Source: Trogon surrucura
Lineage: Eukaryota; Chordata; Aves; Trogoniformes; Trogonidae
Length of the DNA stretch: 64,000 nt
Direction: 5' to 3'
Assembly: GCA_020746105.1 (NCBI GenBank)
Contig: CM036617.1
Coordinates: 144,936,518 to 145,000,517 of the forward strand
The translations under genes were made by a program, and so were the position numbers. The stretch's first letter is position 1, and each line of letters opens with the position of its first letter. Below, piece by piece: positions 12,601-25,200 of the stretch. The notes under the pieces are model-generated. The model was given only the letters and a program-made list of their open reading frames with translations. It did no database searches and had not been told where the DNA came from.

Positions 12601-14904
12601 CTATGTTACAGTGTAGTGCAAGATCTCACAGCCAGGCAACTACTCCAAAACTCACACTGAAGTTTCCTCTCTTCGCTTATCCCAGGTGTGTCATCATCAC
12701 CTTATCTCAGGGCTTTTTCCTTGCAAGCCCAAAGGCATACTTTTAATTGGGGTGTGTTAACCACAGACATTGAATAAACAGTGGTTACTTGAGCTTTAAT
12801 CTGTTCTGCAGGTTCTTCTAAAAAGAACTCACACCTTCAGGGAGAAAATCAACTCTCATGATGTTTTTCTAAGTTATAACCAGAAGAATTTCTTTCCCTC
12901 CCAAAGAGCAAGAAGCCCTGTCACAGTGTGACATAGGTAACAAACTGTGAATCCAATTAAGTGTGTAATTATACAGCAAATTACAGCACAGTATGCAATT
13001 ACTTAAATCAACTGACTTGCATGCCAGCAGCATGGCAGTCCCAGAAACATGGCACTCGATGCAGACTGAGCTGAACATATGAGGGACCGTTTCCAGTGGG
13101 AGTGAAGAATGAGCCAGGCTTGGTTCACCTGAGCTAACAGCACCAACAAAAAAAAGATGGCAGCAATATAGAAATTCAAAGTCTAAAGGAGATGTAGAAG
13201 CAACCTTGGGAAACCCTGTGGTGTGGCAGCTGGGACATGAAGTTTCCTTGCATCATAAGTTTGTACATATTTATCAGTCTTTTTTTGGATGTGGTTGTCA
13301 GTGTAGAGCTCTAATGCCGCATCTCTTTTCCGAAACATGGCAAATTGACAACACCTTTTCAAAGCTGTCTGCGTAAGACAAGTATTTCCCCTTCATCAAA
13401 TTCTTCTTTGAAAAGAAGTAGTTGTTTTTGGGATGTGTGCCATTACATCATGCAGTTCCTAGATTTGAATAGACACTTGCATAAATAACATTTACAGTGA
13501 GAAGTTCCGTTAAATAACCCCCACAAAACTTACCTACATTTGCAAATCTTCTTTGAACCACTATAATAGAAATACAAATGGCATTAAAAGCTATCATTAC
13601 ACTGAATTCAGAGCTCCGTGCATCCACTACAGTAGGGCTTAAGTAAGTGTGGTTTTGCTTCAAAGTTGCTGACATTATCGTTACTTTGAGCACTTAGCAA
13701 CAGATGGCACATATCTAGGGAATTCTGCAGGCAAACACACCCACTGTCAGTTATCATTTTGCCTTGTCTAGGAGGGGAGTTTGGGAGGACTAGGGGCTGC
13801 AAGTTAAATCATCGTGAACAGATGGAAAAACATGCTCTAAACTAACAGCGAGTCTACCAAAAATCAGGAAAAAAAACAGCTTGAAATCTAATATGAGATT
13901 ACAAGCATGACCAATAATCAGTATATCTGAGTAGACAGAATCCACCAGTGCTGGGAAAGTATAAAACGATTGTTGAAATCACAGTTGCTACAGGGTGTTG
14001 AGCTGAATACTCGAGTGCTGTTAGTGCATGTTTTCAAGCACGAAGCTTTCTGCAAAGCCACAGTGCCAAACTTTCCAGGCACAAGGGACAGGACATGACC
14101 CCGATCTACCCAGTGTGATTGGTGGACCCTCTATCTCATTGGCACTCTTCAGGCTTGCACAGTTTACTGAGGTTTCCTGGGTGCCTGACTGTGAGCAGCT
14201 CTATCCCTTTGTCCTCTCATTGCTAGCAATTAACTGTCAAACTGGCGGATGTCCTTGCCTGACCTGGATCTCTCAGCAGGAGGGAAAAGGGTTTCCAGCC
14301 TGATGATTTCAAAAAACATACGTTCATAGACTATGTAACAGACAAAATAAAGAAAAACACACTGTGCTGGACGATGTGTGCGGGAAAGCAGGTATATAGC
14401 AGCTTAAGTAGCATGAGCAAAGCCCAAGAATATCAAATCAAACCAGACAGAAAAGTGAGCTCCTTGTGCCTTGTGTGGGAATGCAAAAATTGTGCTGTGA
14501 CAGGTACTGACACAGTGGCAAACAGGTGAAATCACTAATAAGTGATCTAACTTTAATTTTTGAAAATTATGATTTTTCTACCAAACTTTTCTGTGCCTGA
14601 TAAGCTACTTTTGCTTTTAAAAAAAAGACAGATAAAATTTAAATAAACATTTGGTTAAAAATCTGTTCTCTGATTTAGTTTCCCTTTAAGGAGATTGACA
14701 GTTAATAGGGTGTTCCAGACTAGCCCTTCATCCCCATTCCACCAGACAATAAAGAGAACTTTTTTCCTCTTCTAATTCTTTCTCCCAAGGTGGATTCCTG
14801 CTGCACATTCATTAAAACCAGCTTGCCTGAGGCCAAAACGAAGGAGGAAAGCTTTACTGTTCTGCAGAGGCCATTAGGCCTACTTCCACAGTTGCTTGTA
14901 CTTC
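12601..14904. other. Intergenic, no recognised feature
   Basis: About 2.3 kb of unremarkable DNA between CR1 copies. The open frames (up to 91 codons) have no recognisable content. Confidence 0.55.
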
Positions 14905-15487
14905 ATTGTAGAATCATAAAATTATTTGAGTTGGAAGGGACCTTGAAGAACACCTAGTTCCAACTCCCCAGCCATGGGCAAGGACACCTCTGACCAGACA
15001 GGTTGTTCAAAGCCCTGTCCAGCCTGGCCTTGAATACTTCTTGGGGGAGGCGTCCGCAACTTCTCTGGGCGACCTGTTCCAGGGTCTCACCACCCTTACA
15101 GTGAAGTACTTCTTCCTTACATCTAATGTAAATCTACCCTCTTTCAGTTTAAAGCCATTAGCCCTTGTCCTATCACTACATGCCCTTGTAAAAAATCCCT
15201 CTCCAGCTTTCCTGTGTGTTAACTGCACCACACAGCTTGGTGTCATCAGCAAACTTGCTGAGGGTGCACTCGATCCCAATGCCCATGTCACCGACAAAGA
15301 TGTTAAATAGCACCAGTTCCAATACCCTTCTCCAAGAAACATCACTTGTTACTGGTCTTCAGCTGGATATCACGCCATTGACTGCAACTCTTTGAGTGAG
15401 ATCACTCAGCAATTCCTCATCCACTGAGTGGGCAATCCATCAAATTGATATCCCTCCAATTTTGAGACAAGGATGTTATGTAAGACA
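14905..15487 (-). mobile_element. CR1 LINE, 3' half of an interrupted copy
   Basis: Minus-strand CR1 3' end, starting in the antisense AGAATCATAAAATTATTTGA tail. It retains the KFADDTKLC catalytic motif (around 15235-15270), but an internal deletion fuses it directly to the [10 protein letters not shown]-terminal block. It stops abruptly at GTCAAA (15487), mid-domain, and its expected continuation is found at about 16338. Confidence 0.85.
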
Positions 15488-16129
15488 GTGTCAAACCATA
15501 GGATCATAGCCCAGAAAGCCAATCGTGTCCTGGGCTGCATCAAGAGGTGCGTGGCCAGCAGGTCGAGGGAGGTGATTCGCCCCCTCTACTCCACTCTTGT
15601 GAGACCCCACCTGGAGCACTGCGTCCAGTTCTGGAGTCCACAGCACAAGAAAGATATGGATGTGCTGGAGCTTGTCCAGAGAAGGGCCACGAGGATGATT
15701 AGAGGGCTGGAGCATCTCTCCTGTGAAGACAGACTGAGAGAGTTGGGGTTGTTCAGTCTGAAGAAAAGAAGGCTCTGAGGAGACCTTATTGTGGCCTTCC
15801 AGTATCTCAAGGGGGCCTCCAAGAAAGCTGGTGAGGGACTTTTTAGGATATTGGATGGTGATAGGACTAGAGGGGATGGATTGAAGCTAGAGATGGATTG
15901 GTTTAGATTGGATGTTAGGAAGAAGTTCTTCACCAGGAGGGTGGTGAGACACTGGCACAGGTTGCCCAGAGAGGTGGTGGAAGCCCCATCCCTGGAAGTT
16001 TTTAAGGCCAGGCTGGATGGGGCTCTGAGCAGCCTGATCTAGTGGGGGATGACCCTACCCATGGCGGGGGGGTTGGAACTAGGTGATCTTTAAGGTCCCT
16101 TCCAACCCTGACACTTCTATGATTCTATA
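15488..16129 (+). mobile_element. CR1 LINE, plus-strand 5'-truncated copy
   Basis: Encodes the CR1 ORF2 C-terminus: [40 protein letters not shown], then after one stop YLKGASKKAGEGLFRILDGD and [10 protein letters not shown]. It ends in a CTTCTATGATTCTATA tail. The first 20 or so bases (15488-15510) are less clear. Closely similar to the copy at 61932. Confidence 0.9.
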
Positions 16130-16337
16130 CCAGGTTGGAAGGGACGTCAAGGATCATCTGGTTCAGTCTTTCTTGGGAAAAGCACTGTCTAGATAAGATG
16201 CACCAGCACCCTGTCTAGATAAATCTTAAAATTGTCCAGTGATGGGGACTCCACCACTTCCCTGGGGACATCATTCCAATGGCTAATTATCACCATGAAA
16301 AAAATTTCCTTTTGTGTTTAATTGGACTCTTACCAGG
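16130..16337 (-). mobile_element. CR1 LINE 3' fragment, minus strand
   Basis: Antisense CR1 3' end of a different subfamily from its neighbours: CAGGTTGGAAGGGACGTCAA at the terminus, then GATGGGGACTCCACCACTTC and CCATGAAAAAAATTTCC. Directly abuts the tail of the preceding plus-strand copy. Confidence 0.75.
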
Positions 16338-16935
16338 AGTAATTTGCACAAATGCTTTGCACAATTGAGGCTGATGGTGTCAGTTGCTCTTCCCTTATCC
16401 ATCAATGCTATAACCCCATCACAGAAGACCACTAAATTCGTCAGGTGTGATTTCCCCCTAGTTAAATCATGTTGGCTGTCACCAATCACATACTTATTTT
16501 CCATCTGTCTCAGCAGAGTTTTCAGGGGGATCTGCTCCATGATCTTGCTGGGCACACAGGTGAGACTCACTGGCCTGTAGTTTCCCAGGTCCTCCTTTTT
16601 TTTGGTTTTTTAAAAGTGGATGTTTTTTTCTGTTTTTAAAAGTGAAATCAAGTGGGGTTTTGGTTTTTTTATGCTTTCCCTTTTCCAGTCAGTGGACTGG
16701 AACTTCTCAGATATGGGTAGTGGCATAGCGACTTCATCTGCCACTTCCCTCAGGACCTGCAGATGCATCTCATCAGGTCCCACGGACTTGTGCACCTTGA
16801 GGTTCCTTAGATGGCCTCAAACTTGATCTTTTTCTATAAGGATTCTTCATTCTCCAGTCTCTGCCTTTAGCTTCTGTGACTTGGGCAGTGTAGCTGAAGG
16901 ACTTGCTGGTAAAGACCGACAAGTCTTCTGGCAAG
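16338..16935 (-). mobile_element. CR1 LINE, 5' part of the interrupted copy
   Basis: Continuation of the minus-strand element whose 3' half is at 14905-15487. Its RT fingers/palm segment reads [38 protein letters not shown] and, with a frame break, MHLQVLREVADEVAMPLP. A T-rich tract near 16597-16670 corresponds to a Lys-rich part. It fades out near 16935. Confidence 0.85.
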
Positions 16936-18671
16936 GACTATCTTGGTCCTTTTGCCTATATTTGCTCTAAATTAATCTGTCCCATTCCTTTGCAGTTGCA
17001 TATGTAGTATGTGGTACTGCAGTACTGTCATCTCATTTTGCAGGAGCTGAAATATTTTCTGCATTTCCAAAAGTTCACCTTATGATTGGTTTTCAGGTTA
17101 AGAAGAGATCTAACTCTATGCTGTGCCACAGTCATAACTGCCTTCTTGTGCTACACCTTGGCAGCAGAGTCCTACCTCTGCTGATGACTTGGCTCAGGAA
17201 TCACACATCAGTTGCTTCATCATGCATTGAATTTCCAAGTTCAAAAGTATTACTAGTAAGAGCTGTGTATTACTACCGTAGTACCAAAAACATTGAGTTG
17301 CTATTTATGTCTCATCAAGCATCACCAGAAAGTGCTAGTCTTCTCTTATGGCTACTATCTTTCCTCATTACAAAATTAGCCAAAAAAGTCACATTGGTGG
17401 ATGGGCTTCAGGAAGTTAAGAAATTCATACTTGAAAGAATTTTGTTTCAGTGTTCATCCCTGTGTGTAACTAGAGGCCATACATTAAGAACCAGAAAATC
17501 TAGACATTCTGGTACGTTTTGATTTTTTCCTGATCCTAAGTTCAAAGCAAAATTGTTCAAATGTCCATTACATTCTATTGAAGTAGCATATAAAATGGAA
17601 AAATTATTACATAAACATTTTTTTATTCATCATCACCAGCTGGCCATATTATCATTTCGGTTGCACTAGCAAAATTCCCACTGTCTTCACTGTGCTTGCC
17701 AAGATGTTAGTCCTTTGACTTTGGTAAGACACATTGCTGAAACAAAGAGAGCACATATTCCTCTTTCTACAGTGTTTTTGGCTTTGAACCAGGACATGGG
17801 AATAAAAGTTGATTTCATAAATTTTAATCCAATCTGTTTAAAATGTGGCATTTTTAAGAATCAGTCTCCAGAACAGAAAAATACAGAGCCTAAGGACCAA
17901 AGACTGTTCTTTAAGAAGAGCTTATCCAATTCCAATCCTGACTATTAGGGCCAGAATGTTCACATCAAGTTTACAGAGAAATTACAAAGGAAAAAGTAGA
18001 TCATACTGGTTTACTCTCAAACAAATATTCAAGCAAACCCTGAATACACTTTCTACTCAAATAAAATGCTTGGCACTCCTTTGATAACAAATGCTTCAGA
18101 GTGAACCTCTATAGAGTTTTAACGAGTTTGTTTTAAAGGAGTTCCCTTTAACAAATAAGTGTAGGTCCCAGGAGTGGTTATTCCAGGAAGTAAGATGTTC
18201 AGTTCTACCTAACCTTATTTCTACAAGAATTCTATCATGTCTACTTGCAAGTTGCCTCCCATGAGCAACTCATGTTGTATTTTACTCAGTTTTTTTGACA
18301 GCCAGATGCTACTGTATTGGCCAGTAGTGCATATTTTTCTGTGGAAACTACCGAATTGAATTCCATTGTTTCCAAGAACTTGACGGGATTTTCATCCATG
18401 CTGTCAAGTGACTGGCATAAACCAACTTCACAAAGGTAAACATAAAATAGCCTTAGTGTGCACACTGCTGAGTCTAACAAGCTTTGCTGAGAAACCGAAT
18501 CATGTCCAGGCAAATTATAGGTACAGAAGAATAAGGACATATTTCATTTAGCTCACTAGCATGAGCACACCTTGACAAGAAATTTTGCATTATTTATATG
18601 ACACAGGACAAGAAAACCGATCCAATTCAGCCTGAGATAAACTCTGTGTACATGACAAAGTCAGGCCCACT
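16936..18671. other. Intergenic downstream of GALNT8
   Basis: No repeat family or gene recognised. A 146-codon plus-strand frame at 17082-17522 has no domain signature and low-complexity composition. Confidence 0.5.
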
Positions 18672-18677
18672 TTTATT
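18672..18677 (-). terminator. GALNT8: Candidate polyadenylation signal of GALNT8
   Basis: The first clear AATAAA on the minus strand downstream of the stop codon, about 350 nt after TGA. The stretch 18678-19028 would then be the 3' untranslated region. Position and motif only; no transcript evidence. Confidence 0.45.
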
Positions 18678-19028
18678 TCTTCTGAATTTTCATATCTAAC
18701 TGAAATGACAAAGTTAGAAAACTTGCAGTGGCCTTTCACCAATGAGCAGAGATGAGCACTTTCAAAGGACAACATAAGGAACTCAGGTGGGTTGAAACAC
18801 TCTCAAACAAAAGTGTTGAGAGATGCTTCCCTTTGGGGATAATAAAAGAGAGTAAAGACAATCCCTCTCCTGACTGAGGAAACGATGAGCTTGCACCTTT
18901 GTGTGAATAGCTCATAGCTCCTGCACTAACTACTACATTGTAAAATCCTGTGCAAACAAACTCATGAAATCATTGCTTTCAGTGCCGTGTTATGAATACA
19001 GCAACTTTAAAGGAAAAGCTTCCTCTAG

Positions 19029-19208
19029 TCAGTGCTTTGAGTGATATGTCTTCTGTTCCAGGTCTTTTGTCCTTCCCCAGTCCTTAACTGTATGTTGGAT
19101 ATTCCACCTTTGTCCTGTGCAGGTCCGCATTACAAGTTTGTAGGAAACGGAATCGTTTGCTGTGATTTCGAGGCATCTTTTGGTGCTTCTGTTGATTATG
19201 GCTGATCC
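19029..19208 (-). CDS. GALNT8: GALNT8 coding exon 11: C-terminal lectin repeat and stop
   Basis: Acceptor TTCTGTAG. Encodes [15 protein letters not shown], then [15 protein letters not shown], a recognisable CLE...QRW ricin-B repeat (QxW intact), and a basic tail ending in SKH before TGA at 19031-19029. The last exon was inferred from lectin-domain similarity and phase agreement. Confidence 0.92.
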   Translation of the reverse strand, partial: GSAIINRSTKRCLEITANDSVSYKLVMRTCTGQRWNIQHTVKDWGRTKDLEQKTYHSKH

Positions 19209-22200
19209 CTACAGAAGGAAAGGAAATACAAGAGAAGCTGAGGGCTTACAAATTTAGCACTCAGTCAGGAAGCAGTTCTCTTGGCCTCTACAAACATGTC
19301 TCAGAAACACTGGTAAGTTACAGACCTGAAAGAAAAATGTTGCAATTTCCTTAGCCTAATGACACACGACAGCTTATGGAACTCTTCAAAGCATATTAAA
19401 ACATATTTAGAGGTTTATTATGTGTCTGCTTTTTGGAGATTGAGGGTGGTTCTGTTTTGGTTTTTTTGTGGGTTTGGGGTTTTTTTTTTACAGTTCTAAA
19501 AATCATGTTAGTAAATTTTAATACTTTATCTTTTTTTGAAAGAAGAGCTAATAACAGGTAAGAATATTAATCTCTCATCTCTAAGTAAATGTTTCAGTAC
19601 CAACTGTTGTGAATGGGGTGAAGTGTGATTAAGTCAACTCATCACACTGGAAATGAGGATTTTCCTAAAGGGCTGGTCTTCAGAGCAAACAGGATGTTAC
19701 TTGGCTCCTTCAGGCAGCCAGTTGTTTCACTGTGATAAAGCTTGATGCACACAACTAACAGAAGGTTTACTTTTAAGGTGTGTCTAAACCTTCTAAGAAA
19801 CATATCTCTGCCTTTTTATAAGTTAGTCTGTGCTTACAGACCAGACTAAAGACAAATGAAAACCCATGTCAGTGGAATTTCTGGAGATCATGCAGATCTA
19901 TATTATTTGGTGTACGTCACTGAAACCTTTGTCTTGCACTAATTCAACTCCTCTGTTCTCTACCACTCACAAGATTTGTCTTCTGCTTAAGAGAAGGGAC
20001 ATAGTAAACAGGCCCACACATTACACATAAAATTAATTAATTACTTAATTAAAATTAATTAATTAATTAAAGCTAATAAGATTTGAACCACCCAAGAGCA
20101 AAGGAGCTGCATGGCTTCTTTTCCCACCTCTCCCTCTATCATTATTGCTGCTGTATGTTTATTGTGTCCCAGCAGCATGGAACTATGTCCTAGATTACCT
20201 TACCAAGCCAGTATTACCACATTCTGAACTCGGAGGGACTGAATACAGAATATGAAAGTATCACTTGTGATCTTAAGCATGCCAGCATCAGCTGGCATTA
20301 ATCCTGCACAAATGGAGACAAGTGAACACAGTGTGAAGGCTCTAATCTCCAGCTTCAACCTGAGCCCTGAAGGGATGAACCTAATCTAACCTATCTCCAA
20401 CAAGGATCTCCATGCTCAGACACTGTTACAGAAGATGATACCAGAGAGTGAGCAGCACAAGGCATCAGCCCACTTTTTTTCCTAAGACCAACAGGTCCCA
20501 TGAGAAGGCTGGGAGGACAGACAGTGGACAGTGGAGAGAGTTCACAATGTACAGACCATCAAAAATAACAGACGCACCTGGGCTTGCGCGCTCCCTGCCT
20601 ATTAGCTGAACTGTGACAATTGAGCAAGTGTGTTTCTAGTCAGCCCAGCTAAAAATTGACTTAAACCTTTCAGTTAAAGGCTTAAATCAGCTAATTCTAC
20701 TAAGACAGAGTTAGTGGCTATGGTTCAGATAACAAGGGAATTCCAATTAAATTCTAGTAACTCAGCCTCAGTTGTGTGACCATTCCGTTGTTTTTAACAT
20801 CACACACCCCTGAAGACTCAATCACTTTTACCATAGCTCTTGCAGTGGCACCTGCAAGTCTTGAAATGGAGGCAACACTACTCAGAAGCAAACTGATTTG
20901 CAGTTTAAGGGTTCATTATAATGAGAAAGCTTATTGAAATGTAGGGATATAGAAATCCACCTACCTGCTTAAAATCCCAGTGCAAGTTCAGGCTTTTATT
21001 CACAGCTGTGTCACATTTCTCTAAAACTAGCAGGTCCCCATTCCCAGGGTCTGTTAGGCATCTATTAACTCTATTCTTTTGGGCAAGTAAATGTCCTATA
21101 TACATTTCTCCAGTGCTGTGATAAAAGATATGCTGAAAGGGAAGGTGACACCACTTTCAGTGAATTAAGATACCAGGGAAATCTCACCAGCAGATGATAG
21201 AAGACAGTTCCAAAACCGCTATTGAGAGCTATCAGCTCTACAGCACGAGCATTCATTGATCTCTCAGTAACAAAACCAATGTTAATTTGACCCTATACAA
21301 CATCTTTCTGCTTTACAATGGAAGAAAGCGAGATGCTTACAATTGAATTGTAACCCTTAGCTTCCCTTCTACTGAGAGGAGAGGCAGAGAAGTGTGGGGA
21401 AGAGCTCCATCTGTCCCATTCATCCCACTGATCTTCTGTCAATCAACAATATCAATCAATATCAACATGAGGGCTTAGAAATTTTTGGCAAGACTAAACC
21501 AAAAGGCTTAGTTTAATGCACTTAGTTCTCCACGGGAACCTGGTCTGCCAGCTGCATTTGGGAGCAGAATCTAATGAAATTAAGGTTAATATTCCCCTGT
21601 AGATAACACGGAGATTGAAGTTTTGAAGTGCCTATTTCATGGCCCTGTCATGGCTTGAAAGGAAATTAGATACAGCTCATATGTGAAGATCTGACCAGTT
21701 GCTTGCATCACCTGTGCTGAGTAGCCATGGCAGGGATACATAATTGGCGTGTTTCCAGGGACAGGGCCTTGATCAATGCAAATGTCTTCTTTCAATGTGT
21801 TCTTCATCTGCGGAATAAAACAGGAAAATCATTGTGAGCAACAGCAATTCTGTTTTCAGTTGCTCACAGCTCATTTTTGAAACTGCCTTGAAAACAAGGC
21901 TACTTTATTCAGAGCTCTGCATCAAATCCTCAAGTGGAAGATACAGTGTGGGTTTAGAAAGGTTACCTTTGTAGAAATGAATCATCACTGGAAAAGTCAA
22001 AAGCAAATCTAAGGTCTTTCAAAGACTGATCAATGCTGTGTCATGTAGTGCCATACCAGACGTCACCAGGCAGCTCCGAACAGGTGAGTACCACTGTCCA
22101 GCTCCACCAAGGTATGCAAGCTTTGGTCTAAAAAAATGCCTACTGGTATAAAGAAGCCACCGCAGCCTGGGTGATTAGTTTTCTCTTTTGCAAACAGTGG

Positions 22201-25200
22201 ACTGACTTTCAGTGTATTACATGGCACCTTGATTTGTGTCTGCATGCTTTCCAAAGCACCCTGTTAATCTCTGTAGAAAAAAATCCATGCTATTGCACTG
22301 AAAAAAATCACGCCCTTACAAGAAGATATCCATCCATTCTTGTTGGTCAGTATATGAGTTTTGCATGCAGGAGAAATAAAACCAAACACGCTAGGCATTT
22401 TCCCAAACTACTGTTGTACTTTAATCAGTACGTACCAAATACACACAATTTAGAAATCTAGACTGACATCTAATATGAAAAGATTTTAGAAAATTTCAGT
22501 GTCTAGAATGACATGTAAAAGTCGTCTTAAAGTTTCTAGGAAAATATATTATAATCAGCAAAATGGTGTTCACCACAATTCTTCACAAGAGTAGAGCTAA
22601 TGAGTTTTTCCAAATTTTAGATGAATAGTCTTAATACTTACTGTTCCATAGCCAACAATGTTGGGAAGAAATACTAAATTAGGGTAAATGTTTTTTATGT
22701 ACCAGTCAAAGCCTTTACAGTTCAGTTTTTTTCTTAGCTCTTTTCTGGAAGAAACATCTCCAAAGTCTACTCCAGGGTTCTGCAAGAACATAATATTTAA
22801 TTTCAGAACATTAAGGTGGCCTGAGAAACTAGGAAAAAACCAGACATTTCTCCATATTGTCAATGCATAGCATAAAAAAATATACTTCAAAGTTCATTTT
22901 TTTAAAATGTACATTTCTTAAACTTTGGAATTTCAGAACATGTTTTGCCTAAAAGCATGAACAAATTACTGAAAAACTAGCATGTTATGACTTCATAAAT
23001 ATAAACACTATCGAAGTTAGATATGGCTAGGAAGTAGTTTTCCTATTTCATAATTACAAAAAACATCTAACTTAAAGTGAAAAATAAGACAGAGTTTGTT
23101 AACAACCTTAGTCTGATCAATAGTCAGCTGATGGTGATGCTCATCTCATATGGGAACAATCAAGATTCAAACTATTGTTTCCAATTGTAATAATTGTTCT
23201 GTAATTTAAATTACATTATTATTAGATCTCTTATTTGCCTGATTTTTCAACTTTCCAAGGATGTCATAAGACTTTTCCTTCTTCCTTCCAAAGAAACAAA
23301 AGCAGAACTTCAGGCTGCAAAGGGGAGAGCTCACTTAAAAGTCATTGGGTATGTGATGAGGAGTAATTGAATTCTCTGTTTAAAGTGTAATTTTGCCTAT
23401 TTTGAAAATACTGAGGGACATCTGGATCACTAGAGACATGCTCTTTCATACAAAATTACAAATATTCCAGGTAAAATACTCCCTACTTTCCCTAAAAAAG
23501 TTAAAATACATGTTAAACCATTTAATTTTATATTCTTTAAGATCCATTTAAGGATGCTTTCCCTATCAATAATTATTAACATCAATTTTTATTTTTATTT
23601 TACCCAGTGACTCTTGCAACCACACAATGCCTCTTTTTGTGTGACCACATGCTCTTATTTGACCACTTTCAGACTTTGGATTCCTATTCGAAACACAGGA
23701 GAACACTCCACCTCAATGGGAAGGTTCCATGAAAAGTAGACCATGTACTTGTAGTCATCCATCCACACTTCGGCTACCCGCAAGGCGTTGCGTTTCATCG
23801 CGATGCTTAAGTTCGGCAAGTAAGGCTTGTGAGCCCTTTCCAAATGAGCGATTCTTGAACAGGGCAGCACTTCTACCTTGCCTCCACACTGCCAGGCCTA
23901 GGTCAAGAAAACGGAATTTGAAGTAAAGTTGCTTCCTTATTCAGACGCTTTGCACTTGAACAAAAAGTGCGCTCACATTTCTGCTCACCCCCCTCCCTTC
24001 CCCAACTCCTTCACCAGATGAATTGGCATGCATTCAACATTCAAAGCTCCATTTCCTGGCTTGATTGAATGAAACGAATTTTTCTGAACGACAAGAATTT
24101 TTCAGTGCCTTTGGTTTCTGCTGTGTGTAGCCCTATCACAGGTCCAGGAGAGCAAAGGCATGTTCTTTCTTCCTTTTATTTGCCATTATCATTAACAAAA
24201 CTACTCACTGGTTTCCCTGTGACAAGCCACTCTGATCAGCTGGCATAGATGCACCAGGTGAACTGGTACATACCTGCCACTGATCTCACTGGGAGCTAGA
24301 CTGCTAAATACTCTTGTGGTTATGGGGTTAAATCCTTCAGAAGAAGAAGTAACACTGCCAGGAACATGCCAAGAGCAAAAGTGGTTCTGCAAAATATGAC
24401 ACACTGGTGAGATTTCACAAGAAAGAAAAAGTAGTGTGGGTTCCTGGAAAATATTTACACAGGATTTAAAGAGATACCTAAGCCGACCATAACCAATGCT
24501 TCAAAAGTAACAGAAGGTCCAGAAAAACACACCCAGCCTGACTATACATGAACTTGTGTAAATAAGGAAGCTCTGTGAAAGGCAAGCAGCTATGCAGAAC
24601 GGAACTCAAGCTGGCAAGTCCACATGGCACTGCACAACGTAGATTTATTGTCCTAGTTTAGGGACAATCACAAAATGCTGCATTATGTGCTATAGACTTC
24701 CTTCACATGTTCACATTAAATTGTCCAGGTTTCACAGCTGACTACAGAAAAATATGGGAAGCAGCTTGCATGCTAACTAATCACATCTGACACAAGAAAC
24801 CCTTAGGATGGAAATAAACAGTCATCTTTAATACTATTTTTACAGTCATTTTTCAGAGCAACTTTGTGTTTTAACTGAACCAATTCTCCATTGTTTTCAC
24901 CTCCAGTATTTGTGTAATTGACTAAAGAGTAAACATACATTGATACCACTGAGAATGATGACGGGCAATGAAGCGCAAATGTTTTTTCAAGCAGCAGAAG
25001 TGAAATATTAATTCACAACCTGCCTCACAAGACATAAGGTGATAACGTGACATTTCAGTCTCACAGACAGGATCTGAAGCATGGGATCTTTGACCATGTC
25101 CATCACGAATAACAGACGAAAGTGTCAACATCTCCAGTACAGAATCAACTCAAGTTAGTATATCCATGTGACTCAGTGTGGTCCCTCACAAACAGGGGCT

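Noticed and set aside
17082..17522. 146-codon plus-strand frame downstream of GALNT8
   Set aside because: No family signature; composition typical of translated intergenic DNA.
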